Source of the DNA: Nitrososphaerota archaeon
GTDB lineage: Archaea > Thermoproteota > Nitrososphaeria > Nitrososphaerales > Nitrosopumilaceae
DNA length: 64,000 nt
Assembly (NCBI GenBank): GCA_028867755.1
Contig: JAGWFT010000001.1
Span: 846,727 to 910,726 of the forward strand
Direction of reading: 5' to 3'
A model generated the notes under the pieces. The model was not told where the DNA came from. It made no database searches and was given only the letters and a program-made list of their open reading frames with translations. The translations under genes and the position numbers were made by a program. Shown here in pieces: positions 34,009 to 42,290 of the stretch (positions within the stretch are counted from its first letter, which is position 1; the number at the start of each line of letters is the position of its first letter).

Positions 34009-34428
34009 TCAATTCAAAAATTTTGTTTGGTTGACATTTGTTTTCGATATCAAATCCTTGACCAAGTTTACTATATCATTGATATCAAATGGTTTGTATA
34101 TGACTGCTGAAGCGTGCAGTTCCTTTAATCGTTCAGCCGTTGCAGCTACCAGATCTGCTGTGACCATTATCACTATTGCATTGGGATTAATTTCTCGAAT
34201 TTTTTCTAATGCATACAGTCCATCTCCGTCTGATGTGAAAACGTCCAGAAATGTTATGTCTGGCCTAAGAGTACGATACATCTCTACAGCTTCTTGGCCG
34301 CTATGTCCTTTGCCAACAACTTGAAAGTCCTTTAATTGCAAAAGCTCTACAAACAGGTTCAAAACATCCTGGTTGGCATCTATAGCTAGTGCTCTCAGTT
34401 GTTGTCTCTTCTCTCCCAACAATAACAA
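34009..34428 (-). CDS. CheY-like response regulator receiver
   Basis: 139 residues, a receiver domain with no output domain. Phospho-acceptor Asp in DITFLDVFTSDGDG (near residue 57), acidic pocket ALAIDAN, conserved Thr in IVIMVTAD and Lys in VIYKPFD. Single-domain receivers act as diffusible signalling relays; the cognate histidine kinase is not in this window. Confidence 0.9.
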   Translation of the reverse strand: MLLLGEKRQQLRALAIDANQDVLNLFVELLQLKDFQVVGKGHSGQEAVEMYRTLRPDITFLDVFTSDGDGLYALEKIREINPNAIVIMVTADLVAATAERLKELHASAVIYKPFDINDIVNLVKDLISKTNVNQTKFLN

Positions 34429-34812
34429 ATACTGAATTTCCTATTTAAGGTATTTTTTATCAAATGTTTGCCTTTAAAGGATTATTTGTAAAATCGTAAC
34501 ATGCGTTGTACATTTGTTCAATTGATCTTTAGATGTAAATGATCAAAAGTGCTAGTTATGGTAAACTGCAGCCTGTTCTACGATACCATGTTTCAAGGGA
34601 AAACATTGGTAAATGCGCCACTTGAGTTTTGTTGTCTGTAACTTGTTTTGATTGATTTTATTCTTCTACAATCTTCACTTGAAAATCTCTAGTATTTCTA
34701 TGCCCGCTGCTACTATCTGTCATATCTTGTTTGGGACTTGGGCTAGAATTTTCGCTTGTCTGGGCATGAATATGTTGTACGTTTTTATTTCGATTATTTT
34801 CAATTATCTAGC
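34429..34812. other. Intergenic region upstream of ilvC
   Basis: About 380 AT-rich bases. The right end carries a TATA-like tttttattt 23-31 bases before the ilvC ATG. The rest shows no convincing gene, RNA or repeat; a short unsupported minus-strand frame is described among the rejected items. A long untranslated leader or small RNA for branched-chain control cannot be excluded. Confidence 0.5.
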
Positions 34813-35811
34813 ATGGCAAGAACTTGGAAAGATTCCGATGTAAGTCTAGATCCGATAAAGAATGAAACTATCGCAGTACTTGGATATGGGATTCAGGGCA
34901 ACGCGCAGGCAAACAATCTAAAGGACTCTGGTCTTAATGTCATCGTAGGAGTAAAGGAATCTGGGACTAGCTGGAAGAAAGCAAAAGAAGATGGCCACCA
35001 AGTAATGTCTGTTCAAAAGGCATGTGAAAAAGCTGACATCATTCATGTCTTGATTCCAGATATGGTTCAAGCTCAAGTTTACAAAGACGATATCGCGCCA
35101 TATTTGAAAACAGGCAAAGCATTATCATTTTCTCACGCTGCTGCAATATACTGGGGATGGATTACACCGCCAAAAGATGTTGATGTTATAATGATAGCTC
35201 CAAAAGGACCTGGCTCGAAGGTTAGAGAAACATACCAGCAAAACTTTGGAACTCCAGCAATTGTTGCAGTTTATCAAGATCACACCAAAAAAGCTTGGGA
35301 CAGAACACTTGCTATTGCAAAGGGCATAGGAAGCGCAAGAGCAGGAGTAATTGAGACAACTTTCAAAGAAGAAGTTGAGACTGATTGGTTTGGTGAACAA
35401 GTGGACCTTTGTGGAGGTTCAGCATCGATGGTAATGAATGCGTTTGAGACTTTGGTTGAAGCAGGATACCAACCAGAGATTGCATACTTTGAAGTGCTTC
35501 ATGAATTAAAATTAATTGTAGACATGATTCAGCGATACGGAATAGCTGGAATGTATCGAAGAGTAAGCGAGACTGCAAGATATGGTGGCTTGACTCGCGG
35601 TCCTATGGTGATGGACAAAGAGGTTAAAGAGAAGATGAAAAAGGCACTAAAAATGATACAAGACGGTACGTTTAACCAAGAATGGACAAGCGATTACAGA
35701 AAGAATGGCAAAAATGCATTTGACAGACACATGAAAGAGATTGAGGCACATCAGGTAGAACAAGTAGGCAAGAAGATGCGAAAGATGATGTGGCCTGATT
35801 CCACAGAATAA
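34813..35811 (+). CDS. ilvC: Ketol-acid reductoisomerase
   Basis: 332 residues from MARTWKDSD (the longer frame upstream includes the promoter). Converts acetolactate to dihydroxyisovalerate in valine/leucine/isoleucine synthesis with NADPH and Mg2+. NADPH motif LGYGIQGNAQANNLKDSG, then the acidic metal-binding segment KEEVETDWFGEQVDLCGG and YEVLHELKLIVDM-like helix (YFEVLHELKLI). Length is that of the short class I enzyme. Confidence 0.95.
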   Translation: MARTWKDSDVSLDPIKNETIAVLGYGIQGNAQANNLKDSGLNVIVGVKESGTSWKKAKEDGHQVMSVQKACEKADIIHVLIPDMVQAQVYKDDIAPYLKTGKALSFSHAAAIYWGWITPPKDVDVIMIAPKGPGSKVRETYQQNFGTPAIVAVYQDHTKKAWDRTLAIAKGIGSARAGVIETTFKEEVETDWFGEQVDLCGGSASMVMNAFETLVEAGYQPEIAYFEVLHELKLIVDMIQRYGIAGMYRRVSETARYGGLTRGPMVMDKEVKEKMKKALKMIQDGTFNQEWTSDYRKNGKNAFDRHMKEIEAHQVEQVGKKMRKMMWPDSTE

Positions 35812-35816
35812 TGTAT

Positions 35817-36236
35817 CTAGCCTTTAGTTTTTGTTAGATTAGACTGGATAAAACCAATTATTGTAGGCAGTGGTGTACCTGGTCCAAAATTTCCAAGCAC
35901 GCCTGCTTTTTCAAGCTCTGACTTGTCGTCCTGTGGAATTACTCCGCCTCCTATTACAAGCACGTCATTGATTCCTTTTGCTCTGAGGGCTTTGACAACT
36001 CTTGGAAATAGTGTAAGATGTGCGCCATTTAGCAAACTTAGTGCGATGACATTGACGTCTTCGTCTTCTGCAATTTGTGCAATTCTTTCTGGTGTGGCAA
36101 ATAATCCGGAATAAATGACTTCCATTCCAGCATCTCTGAATGCTCTGCATAACACAAGGGCTCCCCTATCATGTCCGTCCAGTCCTAACTTTGATACCAA
36201 TATTCTGACTCGTTTTGTTTGAGTCTTCTGTGACAT
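35817..36236 (-). CDS. mcmA2: Methylmalonyl-CoA mutase, cobalamin-binding subunit
   Basis: 139-residue stand-alone B12 domain. The DxHxxG motif is present as LDGHDRGA (the His that coordinates cobalt), with the downstream SLLNGAHL and VIGGGVIP segments of the cobalamin fold. It pairs with the separate large subunit encoded just beyond the divergent MeaB gene, interconverting methylmalonyl-CoA and succinyl-CoA in the 3HP/4HB cycle. It faces away from the other mutase genes, so the two subunits are made from different transcripts sharing a divergent promoter region. Confidence 0.94.
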   Translation of the reverse strand: MSQKTQTKRVRILVSKLGLDGHDRGALVLCRAFRDAGMEVIYSGLFATPERIAQIAEDEDVNVIALSLLNGAHLTLFPRVVKALRAKGINDVLVIGGGVIPQDDKSELEKAGVLGNFGPGTPLPTIIGFIQSNLTKTKG

Positions 36237-36352
36237 GGTGTTAAAAGTACAAAATGGGTTTTAAAACCTTTATTTGAAAATTCTACAAATATGTATGCTT
36301 TACCATTATTGCAACAAGATTTTATTGTACGTGTGGTACGTGATTGTTCTAT

Positions 36353-37267
36353 ATGGATTTGGTAAAGGATCTCAAGCGAGGTAACAGGAGAGCCATTGCA
36401 CGAGCCATATCTATAGTTGAAAATAACGAAAAAGAGGCAAGAATTCTAATCAAAAAAATCTTCAAGAGTTCTGGCCAATCTCTTACTATTGGAATAACTG
36501 GACCTGCAGGTGCTGGCAAGAGTGCCCTAATTAACAAAACAAGCATTGAACTCAAAAAACTTGGCTACAAGGCAGCTGTTCTTGCAATAGATCCAACAAG
36601 CCATCTCACAGGAGGTGCAATTCTTGGAGACAGGGTTCGTATGACAGAATCAACAGACTCTGGAATATACATTCGTAGCATGGCATCAAGGGGTGCAACA
36701 GGTGCAGTGTCGATGGCACTGCGAAATAGCATCAGAATATTAGAGTTTGCAGGATTCAATCCGATAATAATTGAAAGCGTTGGGGCAGGACAGACAGAAG
36801 TTGACATATCGCGAGTTGTTGATATCACAACGGTGGTCTTTAACCCTAACACAGGAGACAACATTCAAACGATAAAAGCTGGCCTAACTGAGATTGGAGA
36901 TATTTATCTAATTAACAAGAGTGATCTTCCTGGAGCAAACCAACTATTTGATTCAGTAAGGGATTTCATAGGAATGTCAGAAAAAAACCCACTTGTCATG
37001 ATGACCTCTACTAAATCAAACAAGGGAATTTCGGAATTTGCAAAAAAGCTGCAGGGACTAATGGAAACTGGGAAAAAATCCAAGAAACAAAAGGAGGAGA
37101 TGCGACTTGATATGGAACTAAGGGATATTATTTTAAATAATGTTAAAAATAAAGTGAGCAACATGCTTGATTCAAGTAAGACTTATGCTAAATATCTCAA
37201 ACAAGTACAAACAAAGAACTTGGACCCGTTTGAAGCTGCAGACAAGATGGCTAAAACATTAAAGTGA
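36353..37267 (+). CDS. meaB: MeaB-type G-protein chaperone of methylmalonyl-CoA mutase
   Basis: 304 residues from MDLVKDLKRG. Walker A GITGPAGAGKSALIN, the signal-recognition-like IDPTSHLTGGAILGDRVRM, ESVGAGQTEVDI and base motif LINKSDLPGA. It protects and reloads B12 in the mutase, coupling GTP hydrolysis to cofactor gating. First gene of an operon with the mutase large subunit (overlapping start) and the epimerase. A TTG three codons upstream is open but less likely. Confidence 0.94.
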   Translation: MDLVKDLKRGNRRAIARAISIVENNEKEARILIKKIFKSSGQSLTIGITGPAGAGKSALINKTSIELKKLGYKAAVLAIDPTSHLTGGAILGDRVRMTESTDSGIYIRSMASRGATGAVSMALRNSIRILEFAGFNPIIIESVGAGQTEVDISRVVDITTVVFNPNTGDNIQTIKAGLTEIGDIYLINKSDLPGANQLFDSVRDFIGMSEKNPLVMMTSTKSNKGISEFAKKLQGLMETGKKSKKQKEEMRLDMELRDIILNNVKNKVSNMLDSSKTYAKYLKQVQTKNLDPFEAADKMAKTLK

Positions 37268-38847
37268 GAATTATGGCAGATAAAATAAAAACTGATTCCA
37301 ACATTCCGGTAAAGCGCTTCTACGACTCTAAAGTTAAACCAAAAAGCAAGAATGAGCTGCCAGGAAAACATCCGTTTACAAGAGCAATTCACCCTGGAAT
37401 GTATCGAGACAGACTTTGGACGATGAGGCAGTATACAGGTTTTGGAACAGCTGCTCAGACAAATCAGAGATTCAAGTATCTGCTTGAGAGGGGGCAGACA
37501 GGTCTGAGCATGGCGTTTGACTTGCCTACGCAGATAGGATACGATGCAGACGACTCGCATGCAGAAGGCGAGGTGGGAAAGGTGGGAGTATCAATAACGT
37601 CGCTCAAAGACATGATGACGTGCTTTAATGGAATACCGCTTGACAAAGTAAGCACATCTATGACAATTAACTCCACAGCTTCGACATTGCTCTCCTTGTA
37701 TATTGCAACAGGCGAGTCACAGGGAGTAAAAAGTGAGCAGCTGCGTGGCACCACACAAAACGATATTCTCAAAGAATACATTGCAAGAAACACATACATC
37801 TATCCGCCAAGACCGTCAATGAGGTTAATTGGCGACATGATAGAGTACTGCTCAAAAAAGGTACCACAATGGTATCCGATATCTATATCAGGATATCACA
37901 TGCGAGAAGCAGGATGCAATGCGATACAGGAAGTTGCGTTTACACTTGCAAATGCTATCGAGTATATTGACACATGCGTTGACCGAGGCCTTAAGATTGA
38001 TGATTTTGCTCCAAGGTTGTCATTTTTCTTTTGTTGCACAAGTGAATTCTTGGAAGAAGTTGCCAAATTTCGAGCTGCAAGAAGAATCTATTCAAAGATA
38101 GTAAAGGACAGATTCCATGCAAAAGACAAAAAATCAATGCAGCTCAAATTCCATGTCCAGACAAGTGGTGAGTCATTGACTGCACAACAGCCAGACAATA
38201 ACATTGTCCGAGTTGCAATCCAGTCCATGGCAGCAGTGCTAGGGGGATGCCAGTCTCTTCATACCAACTCAAAAGACGAGGCACTTGCATTGCCAACTGA
38301 AGCTGCTGTAAAAATTGCATTAAGGACACAACAGATTGTGGGTCACGAAAGCGGAATAACAAAGAGCGTAGACCCGCTTGCAGGCTCCTATTACGTGGAA
38401 TATCTGACTGACAAGATAGAAGACGAGGCAAACAAGTATCTAAAGAGAATAGATAGAATGGGCGGATCGCTTGCAGGAATTGAGAAGGGCTTTTTCCAGT
38501 CTGAAATTAGGCAGAACGCGTACAGGCTCAAAAAAGAGATAGACAGTAACGAGCGTGTCATTGTTGGGGTAAACAAGTTTACAGACTCGACAGAAGAAAA
38601 ACCAGAAATAATGAGAATTGATGACAGCATTCAGGTACAACAGATACAGAGCCTAAAAGAGCTCCGCAGTACACGTGATAACAAAAAGACAGAAGCTGCG
38701 CTATCAAAGATGAAGAATGCTGCTGAAAAAGAAGAGAACTTGATGCCTTTCATCTTGGAATCTGTGAGAAGCTATGCTACATTGGGAGAGATAAGCAACA
38801 CATTTCGGGAAGTCTTTGGTATATACCAGCCAAAGGAGTCATTTTAA
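37264..38847 (+). CDS. mcmA1: Methylmalonyl-CoA mutase, large (catalytic) subunit
   Basis: About 525 residues, a TIM-barrel substrate domain without the B12 domain. The substrate-binding segment RQYTGFGTAAQTNQRFKYLLERG, TGLSMAFDLPTQIGYDADD and the later KFHVQTSGESLT and GGCQSLHTNS are present. GTG at 37264 overlaps the meaB stop, and the ATG three codons later is equally good. Works with the separately encoded cobalamin subunit. The epimerase follows after 1 base. Confidence 0.95.
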   Translation: MRIMADKIKTDSNIPVKRFYDSKVKPKSKNELPGKHPFTRAIHPGMYRDRLWTMRQYTGFGTAAQTNQRFKYLLERGQTGLSMAFDLPTQIGYDADDSHAEGEVGKVGVSITSLKDMMTCFNGIPLDKVSTSMTINSTASTLLSLYIATGESQGVKSEQLRGTTQNDILKEYIARNTYIYPPRPSMRLIGDMIEYCSKKVPQWYPISISGYHMREAGCNAIQEVAFTLANAIEYIDTCVDRGLKIDDFAPRLSFFFCCTSEFLEEVAKFRAARRIYSKIVKDRFHAKDKKSMQLKFHVQTSGESLTAQQPDNNIVRVAIQSMAAVLGGCQSLHTNSKDEALALPTEAAVKIALRTQQIVGHESGITKSVDPLAGSYYVEYLTDKIEDEANKYLKRIDRMGGSLAGIEKGFFQSEIRQNAYRLKKEIDSNERVIVGVNKFTDSTEEKPEIMRIDDSIQVQQIQSLKELRSTRDNKKTEAALSKMKNAAEKEENLMPFILESVRSYATLGEISNTFREVFGIYQPKESF

Positions 38848-38848
38848 A

Positions 38849-39247
38849 ATGAGAATAGATCATGTCGCAATAGCTGTTAACAACTTGGATGAGGCAGTAA
38901 AGGAATATCGAAATGCACTTGGGGTAAAAGAAGTAGAGTTTGAGACAGTGGAGGCAGAAGGAGTGCGAGTTGCAATACTTCATCTAAATAATTCAAGAAT
39001 TGAGTTGATGGAGCCAACAAAGGATACAAGCCCAATCAAGAAATTTCTTGACACAAGAGGGGAGGGCTTGCACCACATTGCGCTTGAAACCGAATCAATA
39101 GAGGGAGAAGTTGACAGGATGAAAGGTACGGGAGTGAGATTTCTTGGCGACGTGCGAGCAGGATCTAGGGGAACAAAGATTACATTTATCCACCCAAAAT
39201 CGCTTCACGGTGTGCTAACTGAGCTCTGCTCGCATCCAAAAAAGTAA
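38849..39247 (+). CDS. mce: Methylmalonyl-CoA epimerase
   Basis: 132-residue vicinal-oxygen-chelate protein that interconverts (S)- and (R)-methylmalonyl-CoA ahead of the mutase. Metal ligands are visible in DHVAIAV (His), GLHHIALE (His) and the C-terminal VLTELCSH (Glu); the catalytic Glu is in RIELMEP. One base separates it from the mutase stop. The longer upstream frame would sit inside the mutase gene and is rejected. Confidence 0.95.
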   Translation: MRIDHVAIAVNNLDEAVKEYRNALGVKEVEFETVEAEGVRVAILHLNNSRIELMEPTKDTSPIKKFLDTRGEGLHHIALETESIEGEVDRMKGTGVRFLGDVRAGSRGTKITFIHPKSLHGVLTELCSHPKK

Positions 39248-39295
39248 GTTAACAATTCCTAGGCCTTGCTAGACTCAGTTCTTTTTTTGCTAATT

Positions 39296-40156
39296 TTACT
39301 CAAAATGGGGATCTTTTTTGGCAAGACGGAAATGCGTTTCAACCTCAGAATATGCCTTTACAATATCTGTAGAACTTATGATGCCCTCAAGAGATCCATT
39401 ACTGTCAACTACTGGTATCCCACTTACCGTGTAATCTGTCATTAACTTGGCAGCAGTAGCCAGATCGTCTTGAGTCTCCACTGTAAGCAATTCATCTTTT
39501 ATTAGATCCCCCACCCTCATCTCCTTAGCATTGGCGCTGGGTAAAAGATAATCACGCGTACTCTTGCTTGCCTTGAAAAAACCACTATTTCTTAGAAATG
39601 TATCATATGTGATTACACCAACCGGATTTCCTTCGTTATCAGTAACTACCAATCTTGAGATCTTGTTCTTGTTTAACATGTCTAAAGCAAAGAGTAGCAA
39701 ATCTGTCTTGCGACAGGTGATTATCTTCTTTGACATGTAATCTGCAACTCTGTAGGCTCTAGCGTAAAGACTCGCAAAAATTCTTGCCAAATCAGATTTT
39801 GTTGTAATTCCAACTAGTTTACCCTCGTTATCTACAACAATCACGGAACTTATCTGAAATGTATCCATCCTAATAGCTGACTGTGTTGCAATATCTTCAT
39901 CTTCTACAGATATGGTAACTAGATTCCTGTTCATTATATTATGAATAGGTATCTTATCGAGAGTTTTTGTTGTCTTGTCGTGCTCCAAGAATCTCCCCAT
40001 GTCGCGCTCTGTAACTATTCCAATAGGAAAATTATTCTGTACAATGACAACTCGTTTTATGTCATTTTTTTGCATTAAAAATAATGCGTCATTAATGGTA
40101 CCTTCTGGTTCTAGTGTTATGACAGGTGAGGTAAATTGTCGTATTTTAGACATCAT
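39296..40156 (-). CDS. Four-CBS-domain protein
   Basis: 286 residues built from two tandem CBS pairs; repeating cores include DIKRVVIVQNNFPIGIVTERDMGRF, ISSVIVVDNEGKLVGITTKSDLAR, ISRLVVTDNEGNPVGVITYDTF and VSGIPVVDSNGSLEGIISSTDIVKAY. CBS modules usually sense adenine nucleotides or SAM. No catalytic or DNA-binding domain is attached, so it is probably a regulatory subunit for an unknown partner. Confidence 0.92.
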   Translation of the reverse strand: MMSKIRQFTSPVITLEPEGTINDALFLMQKNDIKRVVIVQNNFPIGIVTERDMGRFLEHDKTTKTLDKIPIHNIMNRNLVTISVEDEDIATQSAIRMDTFQISSVIVVDNEGKLVGITTKSDLARIFASLYARAYRVADYMSKKIITCRKTDLLLFALDMLNKNKISRLVVTDNEGNPVGVITYDTFLRNSGFFKASKSTRDYLLPSANAKEMRVGDLIKDELLTVETQDDLATAAKLMTDYTVSGIPVVDSNGSLEGIISSTDIVKAYSEVETHFRLAKKDPHFE

Positions 40157-40240
40157 CGTATCATCTTTACTTGTATCACATTTAAAATCCGGGCTCTATT
40201 TTCAAACATGATTTTCATCTTGAAAAATTTTTTACAACTC

Positions 40241-40585
40241 TTAACTCTCAACTAATGTAGAATTAGGAACAACCTCAACTTCAAGTGAACCATTGTTAAA
40301 ACAAGTCATGATTGACTTGACCTTGGATTTGTACAAAAAATATTTTTTACCATCTTGACTGATAGAGCCTGAGATGCCAAGCAGCTTGTGCCTGTGCAGC
40401 ATTTGCACTCTGCGATAAGCGGTGCTGATTGGTATGCCACATTCATTAGCCAAGTCAAGGGCTGATTTTGGCATGTCTATTGTATACTCTAGTATGGTTC
40501 TAGAATACTTGTCTGCCAAGATCTCAAGCAAGACATCTTTTGTTGTCTCTTCTTGTATTGGTTTTCCTTGTAGCAATACTTGCAT
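40241..40585 (-). CDS. Winged-helix transcriptional regulator
   Basis: 114 residues with a central winged helix (MPKSALDLANECGIPISTAYRRVQMLHRHKLLGISG, about 38-74), typical of archaeal ArsR-like one-domain regulators, and a short strand-rich end. No metal-binding cysteines. A near-symmetric sequence 39-57 bases before its ATG, upstream of the TATA box, is a likely operator and suggests autoregulation. Confidence 0.8.
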   Translation of the reverse strand: MQVLLQGKPIQEETTKDVLLEILADKYSRTILEYTIDMPKSALDLANECGIPISTAYRRVQMLHRHKLLGISGSISQDGKKYFLYKSKVKSIMTCFNNGSLEVEVVPNSTLVES

Positions 40586-40623
40586 AGGTCATATTGGTTA
40601 AGATTTGATATAACAAGTAGGAA

Positions 40624-40642
40624 TGCATTGCCGTGCAGTGCA
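40624..40642. promoter_or_regulatory. Palindromic operator candidate of the winged-helix gene
   Basis: TGCAtTGC-CGT-GCAgTGCA: an 8-base half-site with one mismatching position and a 3-base centre. It sits just upstream of a minus-strand TATA-like box (cttgttata near 40605-40613). Unusually GC-rich for an intergenic stretch here. Confidence 0.45.
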
Positions 40643-40707
40643 CCTAGAGCGCTACCATGTCAGTATAATTATATAAATCAGTAATGAAAACCTAGAAACC
40701 TATCTAA

Positions 40708-41286
40708 ATGACTGTCAAGCGAAAACCGCATCCTGCAAAACATGAAGAGACAAGAAGCATAAGTTACAGATTGCCAACACATGTAGTAGAAGAATTAGAG
40801 ACAGAAGCAATGCAGAAAAAAATTTCTCAAAATGTTCTTGTAAGACAGATTTTGGAAAAATATGTCAACTGGGATAGGTTTGCAGAAAACATCGGTATGA
40901 TACCTGTTCCAAAGGACATCCTCAAGACATTAGGTGAAGAGATGGAAGGAGACTCAATGAACAAGATAATCGATGTCATGGTTCCGCTAGTAAAGGACTG
41001 GGTGATGTTCATGAAGGGCAATTACGATCTAAAACGTGCTATCGAGGCTTTTGAAGATTACATGAAGGCATCTGGCATGACATCAGACCATAGAATAGAA
41101 GGCGAGGTTCACCACTTTATTGTACAACACAACCTTGGCATCAAGTGGTCGCTTTTTACGGAGATGCTTTTGAAACAGATCTTTCATCAATTCCTACCAA
41201 ACCTTGCAGTAAACTCGCGCACTACCCCAAATACGGCCATAATTAGTACTGCCCTTGGGTCCGATTTTAGCGAACACAGTTATTGA
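40708..41286 (+). CDS. Hypothetical protein with RHH-like N-terminus
   Basis: 192 residues. Residues 17-50 (SISYRLPTHVVEELETEAMQKKISQNVLVRQILEKY) have the strand-helix-helix pattern of ribbon-helix-helix DNA-binding proteins; the rest is helical, with no family I recognise. TATA-like attatataaa lies about 35-45 bases before the ATG. A DNA-binding role is an inference from the N-terminus only. Confidence 0.6.
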   Translation: MTVKRKPHPAKHEETRSISYRLPTHVVEELETEAMQKKISQNVLVRQILEKYVNWDRFAENIGMIPVPKDILKTLGEEMEGDSMNKIIDVMVPLVKDWVMFMKGNYDLKRAIEAFEDYMKASGMTSDHRIEGEVHHFIVQHNLGIKWSLFTEMLLKQIFHQFLPNLAVNSRTTPNTAIISTALGSDFSEHSY

Positions 41287-41305
41287 AAAATATCTTAGAT
41301 GTGCA

Positions 41306-41638
41306 CTAGTAAGATGCACAAGTAGCAAAGCCGTCAATTTTTTCAATATCAGGATCCTTTGCCAGTACAAGTATATCAGTCAGCGTTGCCAGCCCAACTG
41401 CCCGAATGCCATTTTTTCCCTCTCTTGCAACCATATAATTTGCTTCTAGTTCGTATTTTTTCTTGTCTATATTGGTCCCGTCTCTATAGTGTATCTCTAG
41501 TTCAACTTTGGGCTCTACATCAGTAAAGTTTCTCTCATAATACATTACATTTGTAGCCAGTTTGAGGTCTATTTTTCCTAGCTTGCCAACAAGTTGGTCT
41601 AGGAAATTGTCATACTGGGCTTCTACATTTTCTGACAT
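41306..41638 (-). CDS. Hypothetical protein, member of the TTATC-palindrome group
   Basis: 110 residues from MSENVEAQYD; an upstream in-frame ATG three codons earlier is less well placed to the TATA box. Alpha/beta with a strand-rich middle (NFTDVEPKVELEIHYRDGTNI) and GKNGIRAVGLATLTDILVLAKDPDIEKIDGF near the end. No family recognised. Its promoter carries a TATA-like tttaaata and, 42 bases before the start, the palindrome described separately. Confidence 0.55.
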   Translation of the reverse strand: MSENVEAQYDNFLDQLVGKLGKIDLKLATNVMYYERNFTDVEPKVELEIHYRDGTNIDKKKYELEANYMVAREGKNGIRAVGLATLTDILVLAKDPDIEKIDGFATCASY

Positions 41639-41679
41639 GTAGAACAATGTGTGAAATATTATTTAAAACCAAAACAACA

Positions 41680-41695
41680 TTATCAATTTTGATAA
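41680..41695. promoter_or_regulatory. Palindrome TTATC-N6-GATAA, site 1
   Basis: TTATCAATTTTGATAA, a 7-base half-site with a 2-base centre. Its near edge lies 42 bases from the start codon of the minus-strand hypothetical gene and about 12 bases upstream of its TATA box. Same placement as sites 2 and 3. Confidence 0.6.
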
Positions 41696-41797
41696 CAAGT
41701 AAAATTGTCCAGATCATATCTATGTTAGATGTGATTTAGACACAGCAAATAAAAAAATGCACTAAAACAAGAGAAATTTTTTTGTAATTGATTTTTG

Positions 41798-42226
41798 CTA
41801 TTTCACAATCAAGACAGGGCATTTGGAATGTTGCGAAACGCCTGATGCTACACTGCCAAGTAGCAGCTTTTTGAATCCGCCAAGGCCTCTTGAGCCCATA
41901 ACTATGAGATCAATCTTGTGCGATTCTGCAAAAGATACCAATTCATCGGTAGCTGATATTCCCTCTAGTATCACAGTTTTGACCGGTATATTCAACTCGT
42001 CAAGTCTTGATTTTATTGTTGAGGTAGCGTTGGCAGCACTTTGGCGCATAAGTTTTAGTGTCTCTACATAGGCTGTGCCAAAACTTGGATCCATGGGAAT
42101 ATGTGGTATAACACAGGCTACTACACTAATGTCAGAGTTGAATTTTTTGGCAATATCAATTGCATATTCCAGTGCTCTGCTTGCAGGCTCTGACTTGTCA
42201 TATGGGACCATGATGTGTTTAATCAT
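41798..42226 (-). CDS. Universal stress protein (UspA type)
   Basis: 142 residues, a single Usp domain: MIKHIMVPYDKSEPASRALEYAI at the start and the ATP-binding signature GSRGLGGFKKLLLGSVASGVSQHSKCPVLIVK at the end (G2xG9xG pattern). Predicted ATP-binding stress protein that dimerises. A TATA-like catttaaag sits 23-31 bases before the ATG, with a near-match of the palindrome about 12 bases further up. Confidence 0.9.
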   Translation of the reverse strand: MIKHIMVPYDKSEPASRALEYAIDIAKKFNSDISVVACVIPHIPMDPSFGTAYVETLKLMRQSAANATSTIKSRLDELNIPVKTVILEGISATDELVSFAESHKIDLIVMGSRGLGGFKKLLLGSVASGVSQHSKCPVLIVK

Positions 42227-42268
42227 CGATCACACTACAGTAATCGTTCATTTAAAGAGAGTTTTAGA

Positions 42269-42284
42269 TTATCACTTGTGAAAA
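42269..42284. promoter_or_regulatory. Palindrome near-match, site 2 (UspA promoter)
   Basis: TTATCACTTGTGAAAA: identical left half TTATCA and one mismatch in the right GATAA half. Near edge lies 43 bases from the UspA start codon, upstream of the TATA box, in the same position as sites 1 and 3. Confidence 0.45.
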
Positions 42285-42290
42285 AGTATC

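Noticed and set aside
34660-34725. Minus-strand frame ending VKIVEE upstream of ilvC
   Set aside because: Only 21 codons from its ATG, hydrophilic with no known pattern, and no start signals; insufficient support.
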